11,914 nt of DNA from an uncultured Opitutia bacterium (GTDB lineage Bacteria; Verrucomicrobiota; Verrucomicrobiia; Opitutales; UBA953), in the NCBI GenBank assembly GCA_903829855.1, contig CAIKRN010000283.1, positions 1-11,914 on the forward strand, given 5' to 3'. The position numbers and the translations under genes are program-made. Shown one piece after another: positions 7,444 to 11,914 of the stretch. Each line of letters opens with the position of its first letter. The stretch's first letter is position 1. The notes below the pieces were generated by a model, which did not search any database, had not been told where the DNA came from, and was given only the letters and a program-made list of their open reading frames with translations.

Positions 7444-7508
7444 GTCCCTTCTGGGCTCATAACCCTTGCTTGTGGGGTCTGCTTGCGGATTGTTGCCACC
7501 TTCGCGGT

Positions 7509-7537
7509 CCAACCGCCAACCGCTAACCGCCAACCGC
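7509..7537 (-). repeat. Right inverted arm, complementary to the left arm
   Basis: One C followed by CAACCGC, CAACCGC, TAACCGC and CAACCGC. The array is the perfect reverse complement of 6829-6857 and ends 13 nt before the aminotransferase ATG. Confidence 0.95.
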
Positions 7538-7550
7538 TTCCGCATTCCCA

Positions 7551-8720
7551 ATGTTTAGTTCGAGACTCTCTTTCGCCGACACGACCAATGCCTTGAGTAA
7601 GGCCAAGGCGAAGCGTCTCGCCGCCGGCCTGCCGGTGCTCGACCTCTCGGATTCTAATCCGGCCAATGCGGGATTCGCTTGGTCTGCCACCGACCTTGGT
7701 CCCATGCTGCGTCGCGATGGTATCCAGCGGCAGGATCCCGATCCGCTGGGCTTGGCCTCGGCCCGCACTGCCGTCTCGGATTATTATTCCTCACGCGGAG
7801 CGCGCGTGCCGGTTGACCGTCTGTTCCTGACGGCCAGCACGAGCGAGGCTTATTCATGGGTCTTTAAGCTACTCTGCAATCCGGGCGACGAAGTGTTGGT
7901 GCCGTCGCCTGCTTACCCTTTGCTTGAAGTGATTGCCGCGCTTGAAGGCGTGACGCTCCGTCCTTATCAGCTTGTGCAGCTCGCGGGCGAGTGGGTTATC
8001 GATATCACGACGCTGAGTGTGAATCGCCAGACGCGGGCGATTCTCGCCATTAATCCTTCGAATCCGACCGGCGCTTTTGTGGGCCGCCGTGATCGCGACG
8101 TGCTGCGTGGCTTTGCGCTTAAGAACGGCTTGGCGATTGTTTGTGATGAAGTCTTCCTGGATTACCCAGCCGAAGGCGTGGCCTCGCCAGGCACGTGGGC
8201 GGGTGAAGCGAATGTGCTCACGTTCGTGCTCAGCGGGCTTTCCAAGGTCGCGCTCGCGCCGCAATTGAAGGTCGGCTGGATCGTCGTAGCCGGCCCAGCG
8301 GTGGCGACCCTTGAGGCGTGTCGCCGACTGGAGCACATCGCTGATGCCTATCTTTCCGTGAACACCCCGGCCCAGCTCGCCTTGCCAGACCTACTCCGCC
8401 GGGCCGAACCTCTCCGCGCCTTGGTGCGCACTCGGGTCGCCCAAGGTGAGGCCACCTTGCGGGCCTGGACGACCGCTTCAGTCACCGGCTGCACGGTTTT
8501 ACCCCGCCCTGCTGGTTGGACGGGTATCCTGACTTTACCCCCAGGGGTGCATGAGGATCGCTTCCTGATGAACGCGCTGAGTGAAGGCGTCTGGGTTCAC
8601 CCCGGATATTTCTATGGAATGCCGACAACTGTCCCGAGTGTCGTTTTGAGCCTTTTGACCCCTCCAGACGCTCTTTCTGCAGGATTACAGGCGCTCGATC
8701 GGGCTTTGAAGCGGACTTGA
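7551..8720 (+). CDS. Class I/II pyridoxal-phosphate aminotransferase
   Basis: A 389-residue fold-type I PLP enzyme that moves amino groups between an amino acid and a 2-oxo acid; the substrate is not predictable from sequence alone. Seen in order: the N-terminal block LDLSDSNPANAGF (about 30-42), FLTASTSEAYSWVFKLL (92-108), INPSNPTGAF (167-176) with the PLP-contacting Asn171, CDEVFLDY (198-205) with Asp199 and Tyr205, and LSGLSKVALAPQLKVGW (227-243) with the Schiff-base Lys232. The length is normal and all core residues are present. ATG 7551 begins with MFSSRLSFADTTNALS, a start I recall from related enzymes, but no SD precedes it. The 13 nt between it and the inverted arm leave little room for its own promoter or ribosome site. 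It diverges from fabV. rpmB follows 70 nt downstream with its own signals. Confidence 0.9.
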   Translation: MFSSRLSFADTTNALSKAKAKRLAAGLPVLDLSDSNPANAGFAWSATDLGPMLRRDGIQRQDPDPLGLASARTAVSDYYSSRGARVPVDRLFLTASTSEAYSWVFKLLCNPGDEVLVPSPAYPLLEVIAALEGVTLRPYQLVQLAGEWVIDITTLSVNRQTRAILAINPSNPTGAFVGRRDRDVLRGFALKNGLAIVCDEVFLDYPAEGVASPGTWAGEANVLTFVLSGLSKVALAPQLKVGWIVVAGPAVATLEACRRLEHIADAYLSVNTPAQLALPDLLRRAEPLRALVRTRVAQGEATLRAWTTASVTGCTVLPRPAGWTGILTLPPGVHEDRFLMNALSEGVWVHPGYFYGMPTTVPSVVLSLLTPPDALSAGLQALDRALKRT

Positions 8721-8752
8721 AGGGTAATTACCGCTTGCCAAGAGCCTCGGCA

Positions 8753-8780
8753 CTCCTTTGCTCCGACTTTCCAAAAGGAG
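8753..8780 (+). promoter_or_regulatory. Possible hairpin sequestering the rpmB Shine-Dalgarno
   Basis: CTCCTTT at 8753-8759 can pair perfectly with AAAGGAG at 8774-8780, which is the SD of rpmB, leaving a 14-nt loop. This could mask the ribosome site. The stem is only 7 bp, so chance complementarity of a pyrimidine tract to an SD is possible. Confidence 0.35.
8773..8780 (+). promoter_or_regulatory. Shine-Dalgarno of rpmB
   Basis: AAAAGGAG ends ten bases before the ATG at 8791. It is the strongest SD in the window and fixes the rpmB start, rejecting the in-frame TTG at 8758. Confidence 0.85.
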
Positions 8781-8790
8781 CCCGAACACT

Positions 8791-9021
8791 ATGTCCCGTA
8801 TCTGCGTCGTCACCGGCAAGCGCCCCGTCAAAGGCCGCCGTATCATTCACCGTGGTCAGTCCAAGAAGAGTGGCGGCATCGGCTTCCAGCTCGTCAAGCA
8901 GACCAAGCGCACGTTCAAGCCGAACGTCCAGCGCATCCGCGTCGTCCAGCCTAACGGCTCGGTCAAGCGCCAGTGGGTCTCGGTCAAGGCCATCAAGGCC
9001 GGTCTGGTGACCAAGGGCTAA
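8791..9021 (+). CDS. rpmB: Large ribosomal subunit protein bL28
   Basis: A 76-residue basic ribosomal protein of the 50S subunit. It opens with the family start MSRICVVTGKRPVKG, followed by RTFKPNVQRIRVV and ends WVSVKAIKAGLVTKG, all as expected for bL28. The first pair of zinc-binding cysteines found in C+ forms (C-x2-C) is absent: only Cys5 remains, so this looks like a C-minus, zinc-independent version. The gene stands alone between an aminotransferase and mgtA, with its own SD and a strong terminator. A 10-bp palindrome (GGTAATTACC, 8723-8732) lies upstream. Regulation through an SD-masking hairpin is possible. Confidence 0.96.
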   Translation: MSRICVVTGKRPVKGRRIIHRGQSKKSGGIGFQLVKQTKRTFKPNVQRIRVVQPNGSVKRQWVSVKAIKAGLVTKG

Positions 9022-9041
9022 GTCCTTCTCCCAGGACCTTG

Positions 9042-9070
9042 AAAACCCGCCGAGTATCGGCGGGTTTTTT
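9042..9070 (+). terminator. Rho-independent terminator after rpmB
   Basis: A perfect 12-bp stem (AAAACCCGCCGA at 9042-9053 with its complement at 9057-9068) closes a 3-nt loop, and the run of T extends to 9070. It ends the rpmB transcript 20 nt after the stop codon, so mgtA needs its own promoter. Confidence 0.95.
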
Positions 9071-9201
9071 GTGCCCGGAGCGTACTCGATCACGGCCCTT
9101 CGGCAAGATGTTGCCTGCTCGTCACTCGGCTGTCGAAGTCGGTAAAGTTATGGGCTGGCTGGTGCGGTCGCCGTTTGTAGTCTGGCTTTCTCCTTTCCGT
9201 T
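9071..9201. other. Leader/promoter region of mgtA; no known riboswitch recognised
   Basis: These 131 bases must hold the mgtA promoter because a terminator precedes them. I do not recognise an M-box or other Mg2+ sensor, and a full M-box would barely fit. A small hairpin GGCAA/TTGCC (9102-9115) is the only local structure seen. A pyrimidine tract (TTTCTCCTTTCC) precedes the ATG where an SD would be expected. Confidence 0.35.
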
Positions 9202-11838
9202 ATGGCCGCCCAGAAGCAAGTCATTGAAGAAAATCAACGCACGGCGCAGATGTTGCACGCCCCGGAGGAAGAGGCGTTCGCGGCAGTCAAATCACGACGC
9301 GAAGGCCTGACCGCCGATGAGGCTGCGGCGCGTATCGTCGAGTTCGGACCTAATTCCGTCACCGCGCCGAGGCCGCGTCCGATTATTGAACTCCTCCGCA
9401 AGTTCAAAGAACCATTGGTCGTGCAGTTGATGGTCATTTGCGTGCTCTCGTTTTTCTTCGAAGATGATCCGACGAAGAAGATTCTCAGCACCACGCTCGT
9501 CGGCGGCATGGTGTTCTTCTCGGTCTTCCTATCCTATTTCCAAGAGAGCCGCTCGGCAGCGACTATCGCGAAGTTGCAGGCGATGGTGAAATCGACGTGC
9601 GACGTCATCCGTGGCGGCGTTGAGATTACGGTACCGATCGACCAAATTGTCCCGGGTGATATTGTGGTGCTCGCCGCGGGCTCGATTATCCCGGCCGACT
9701 GCCGCGTCATTCAAGCCAAGGACTTCTTCCTTTCCCAGTCGGCGCTGACGGGCGAGTCGATGCCCGTCGAGCGCGTCGTCATGGCGACGGTGCCCAAAGA
9801 AACCTCTGCTCAAGAGTGCCCGAATGGATGCTTGATGGGTAGTAATGTGCAAAGCGGCTCGGCCAAGGCCCTCGTGCTGGCCACTGGTCGCGAGACGCAG
9901 TTCGGCGCGATGTCCGCCCGTCTCGTCGAGCGTAAGGATCAGACCGCCTTCGAAAAGGGCACCCGCAGCTTCGTGTGGATGATGATTCGCATGATGTTGG
10001 TGATGGTAACGCTCACCTTTGGTTTTAATGCCTGGCATACGCATAACGTTCAAAAGGCTTTCTTGTTCGCCCTAACGGTCGCCGTCGGCCTCACGCCCGA
10101 GATGCTCCCGATGATTCTCGCGGCCTGTCTTTCCAAAGGCGCGCGTACGCTGGCCCGCCTCAAGGTTGTGATGAAGCGCCTCGACGCCATCCAGAACCTT
10201 GGGGCGATGGATATCTTCTGTACCGATAAGACCGGCACGCTCACCCAGGATCACATCGTCCTCCAGCGCCACGTCGACGTCATCGGTCGCGATTCCGAAG
10301 ACGTCCTGCGTTACGCTTGGATGAATTCGCACTACCAGACGGGTCTCCGTAATCTGCTCGACCGCGCGATCCTTAATCGCACGGATCTCGACGTCGAACG
10401 CAGTTGCCGCAAGGTTGACGAAATCCCTTTTGATTTCCAGCGCCGCCGCATGTCGGTGGTCGTGGATCACGAAGGCGATCACTTACTCATCTGCAAGGGT
10501 GCGGTGGAGGAGATCCTAGCCGTCTGTGATCGCTATCAGATCGATGACGAGATCCACACGATGATCCCCTTGATCAAGGACGAGGTCATGGAGGAGTATC
10601 GCTCGCTTTCGGCCCAGGGTTTCCGCGTGATTGCGCTGGCTTACCGCGAGTTTGATCGTTCGAAGGAAGTCTTCTCAACGGCCGACGAGGCCGGCTTGGT
10701 GCTACTCGGCTATCTTGCTTTCTTCGACCCGCCCAAGGAGACCGCAGCGACCGCCCTCGCTGGCCTTAAAATCCGGGGCGTCCGCGCGAAGATTCTTACC
10801 GGGGACAATGAACTCGTTTCGCGTAAGGTCTGTGCGGATGTCGGTATGCCCGTCGGCCGCGTCCTCACCGGTGCCCAGCTTGCGGCGATGGATAAAGCGA
10901 CCTTCGACGCGGCGGTGCTGGAAGCTGATATCATGGCCCGCCTGACGCCTTCGCAGAAAGAGCAGGTCATTCGTTCCTTGAAGGCTCAAGGCCACACCGT
11001 CGGCTTCATGGGCGACGGCATTAACGACGTGCTGGCGCTCAAGGCCGCCGACGTGGGTATCTCCGTGGACACGGCGGTGGACGTTGCGAAGGAATCTGCC
11101 GATGTGGTGCTGCTCGAGAAATCCCTCTTGGTGCTCGTTGATGGTATTGATGAAGGCCGCCGCATCTTTTGCAATATCGAGAAGTATATCCGCATGGGAG
11201 CTTCGTCGAACTTCGGTAATATGTTCTCGGTGCTCGGCGCGGCGATCCTGTTGCCATTCGAGCCGCTCAGCCCGATTCTGATTCTGCTTAACAACTTCAT
11301 CTACGACTTCTCGCAAACCGCGATTCCGTTCGACCGCGTGGAGTCCGATCAGATTCTTAAGCCGCGCCAGTGGGATATCAGTGGTATCCGGGGCTTCATG
11401 ATCTGGCTCGGTCCGGTATCGTCCCTGTTCGATTACCTTACTTTCGCCCTCATGTGGTTCGTCGTTTGTCCACACGTCTGCGGCGGTACTTGGAGCGAAC
11501 TCGTTGCCGCCGGGAATTCTGCCGGGCAGGCTCAGTTCATCGTCCTCTTCCATACCGGCTGGTTCATTGAGTCGAACATCACGCAGACCCTTGTGGTCCA
11601 TGTGATCCGCTCGTCGCAGATGCCGTTCATTCAGTCTCGTGCCTCCTGGCAGCTTTCCTTGACGACGCTGGCCGCAGTGACTTTCGCCGGCTGGCTCACC
11701 TTCTCGCCGTGGACCGGGGGTCTGGGTCTGGCCGGTGCCTCCCTTGGGGTAACTTTCTGGGTGGCCCTCGCGTTGATGACGGTTGCCTATGTCACCCTCG
11801 CCCATTTGATTGCCCGCCCGCGCCTTCGCGCGGCCTGA
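9202..11838 (+). CDS. mgtA: Magnesium-transporting P-type ATPase, MgtA type (P3B)
   Basis: An inner-membrane P-type ATPase of 878 residues (family members are around 900), expected to import Mg2+ using ATP. The order is normal: cytoplasmic N-terminus; TM pair at about 72-112; actuator domain with LTGES (TGES 183-186); TM pair around 257-312 with the ion-pathway motif LTPEMLPM (297-304), which I associate with the MgtA group; phosphorylation site CTDKTGTLTQD with Asp342; nucleotide-binding domain; hinge GDGINDVLAL (605-613); and six C-terminal membrane segments containing SSNFGNMFSVLGAA, NNFIYDFSQTAIPFDRV and PFIQSRASW. The hinge has Val-Leu where most members have Ala-Pro, but the catalytic Asp605 and Asp609 remain. 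ATG 9202 gives a typical N-terminus though no SD is visible. Another same-strand frame starts 13 nt after the stop, suggesting an operon. Confidence 0.95.
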   Translation: MAAQKQVIEENQRTAQMLHAPEEEAFAAVKSRREGLTADEAAARIVEFGPNSVTAPRPRPIIELLRKFKEPLVVQLMVICVLSFFFEDDPTKKILSTTLVGGMVFFSVFLSYFQESRSAATIAKLQAMVKSTCDVIRGGVEITVPIDQIVPGDIVVLAAGSIIPADCRVIQAKDFFLSQSALTGESMPVERVVMATVPKETSAQECPNGCLMGSNVQSGSAKALVLATGRETQFGAMSARLVERKDQTAFEKGTRSFVWMMIRMMLVMVTLTFGFNAWHTHNVQKAFLFALTVAVGLTPEMLPMILAACLSKGARTLARLKVVMKRLDAIQNLGAMDIFCTDKTGTLTQDHIVLQRHVDVIGRDSEDVLRYAWMNSHYQTGLRNLLDRAILNRTDLDVERSCRKVDEIPFDFQRRRMSVVVDHEGDHLLICKGAVEEILAVCDRYQIDDEIHTMIPLIKDEVMEEYRSLSAQGFRVIALAYREFDRSKEVFSTADEAGLVLLGYLAFFDPPKETAATALAGLKIRGVRAKILTGDNELVSRKVCADVGMPVGRVLTGAQLAAMDKATFDAAVLEADIMARLTPSQKEQVIRSLKAQGHTVGFMGDGINDVLALKAADVGISVDTAVDVAKESADVVLLEKSLLVLVDGIDEGRRIFCNIEKYIRMGASSNFGNMFSVLGAAILLPFEPLSPILILLNNFIYDFSQTAIPFDRVESDQILKPRQWDISGIRGFMIWLGPVSSLFDYLTFALMWFVVCPHVCGGTWSELVAAGNSAGQAQFIVLFHTGWFIESNITQTLVVHVIRSSQMPFIQSRASWQLSLTTLAAVTFAGWLTFSPWTGGLGLAGASLGVTFWVALALMTVAYVTLAHLIARPRLRAA

Positions 11839-11851
11839 TTCCGACTCTCCG

Positions 11852-11914
11852 ATGCGCATCCTTCTTGAAGCCCTCCAGGCCGGCCGACTTTTTGAACTGA
11901 CCGAGACTTCCAAG
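11852..11914 (+). CDS. Start of an unidentified gene (runs off right edge)
   Basis: Twenty-one codons (MRILLEALQAGRLFELTETSK) are open from ATG 11852 to the window end, 13 nt after the mgtA stop on the same strand, so co-transcription with mgtA is likely. The fragment faintly resembles the N-terminus of PTS IIA / PtsN-like proteins (a LLEALQ-GR--EL---K pattern), but so short a piece cannot establish this. No SD is visible. Confidence 0.45.
   Translation, partial: MRILLEALQAGRLFELTETSK

Larger units (their letters stand above)
6829..7537. mobile_element. Candidate IVP mini-element: four-helix-bundle gene between perfect inverted heptamer arrays
   Basis: The 709-bp unit is delimited by two 29-nt arms that are exact reverse complements (29 of 29 positions). 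They enclose one complete four-helix-bundle gene and no transposase or other enzyme. An RNA copy could fold into a long stem with the gene in its loop. That is the known plan of intervening sequences inside some 23S rRNA genes, which carry the same protein family. Here the unit sits in the intergenic space between fabV and an aminotransferase. I see no clear target-site duplication next to the arms. Mobility is inferred from architecture alone. It could instead be a domesticated gene with a conserved RNA structure. The arms are certain; the element interpretation is moderate. Confidence 0.6.

Noticed and set aside
6891..7481. Nine-base direct repeat TGGGGTCTG at 6891-6899 and 7473-7481 just inside the arms
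   Set aside because: Too short and placed at unequal distances from the arms; likely chance in G-rich sequence, and not a target-site duplication because it is internal.
6829..7537. Diversity-generating retroelement, because the IVP fold resembles Avd
   Set aside because: There is no reverse transcriptase, template repeat or variable repeat in the window, and the protein fits the 23S-IVP pattern.
6796..7551. 251-codon minus-strand frame through the IVP element
   Set aside because: It reads through both inverted arms and antisense to the IVP gene; the peptides RLAVSGWRL at its start and NRQPLTANRR near its end are just translations of the heptamer repeats.
8723..8732. Palindrome GGTAATTACC upstream of rpmB as an operator
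   Set aside because: A single 10-bp palindrome with no matching copies or recognised regulator; noted but not supported as a binding site.
9071..9201. M-box magnesium riboswitch before mgtA
   Set aside because: I cannot match conserved M-box elements, and the space after the rpmB terminator is barely long enough.
10702..11913. 403-codon open frame on the minus strand opposite mgtA
   Set aside because: It lies antisense to a clearly homologous P-type ATPase, its translation is rich in Arg, His and Gly with no recognisable domain, and GC-rich codon bias explains the lack of stops.

Overview
The window is an ordinary-looking chromosomal segment of moderately high GC. It most resembles a Verrucomicrobiota genome, perhaps Opitutae. 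That is an inference from the gene content (FabV-type enoyl reductase, large sialate O-acetylesterase, stand-alone 23S-IVP/four-helix-bundle gene) and from the gene order; no rRNA or marker gene settles it. I see no tRNA, rRNA, CRISPR array or conventional transposase. Start codons are often not preceded by a clear Shine-Dalgarno (SD) sequence; bL28, FabV and ParA are exceptions.

Layout. On the minus strand at the left edge lie the N-terminal part of the transcription-repair coupling factor Mfd (1-499) and, upstream of it, a membrane-anchored Sel1-repeat protein (552-1619). Diverging from these are a small conserved protein of unknown function (1653-1943) and a secreted sialate O-acetylesterase-like SGNH hydrolase (2110-4065). 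Converging on the esterase is a three-gene minus-strand operon read fabV > parA > DUF1826-like gene (6764 down to 4093). Its junctions are extremely tight: the fabV TAA abuts the parA GTG, and the parA stop overlaps the next GTG as GTGA. No parB follows parA.

Between fabV and a divergent class I/II aminotransferase (7551-8720) sits the most interesting object. It is a 709-bp unit (6829-7537) bounded by two perfectly complementary 29-nt arms. Each arm is four tandem heptamers (GCGGTT followed by G or A), and the arms enclose a 23S rRNA-intervening-sequence-type four-helix-bundle gene. The plan, an IVP open reading frame in the loop of a long stem, copies that of the intervening sequences found inside some 23S rRNA genes, but here it lies in an intergenic space. 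I regard it as a candidate non-autonomous mobile element or structured RNA unit. Its right arm ends only 13 nt before the aminotransferase start codon.

To the right are rpmB (bL28) with a textbook terminator and a possible SD-sequestering hairpin, then a Mg2+-transporting P-type ATPase of the MgtA type (9202-11838). The start of another same-strand gene runs off the right edge. The genes do not form one pathway: DNA repair, fatty-acid synthesis, chromosome partitioning, glycan deacetylation, translation and Mg2+ uptake are simply neighbours.
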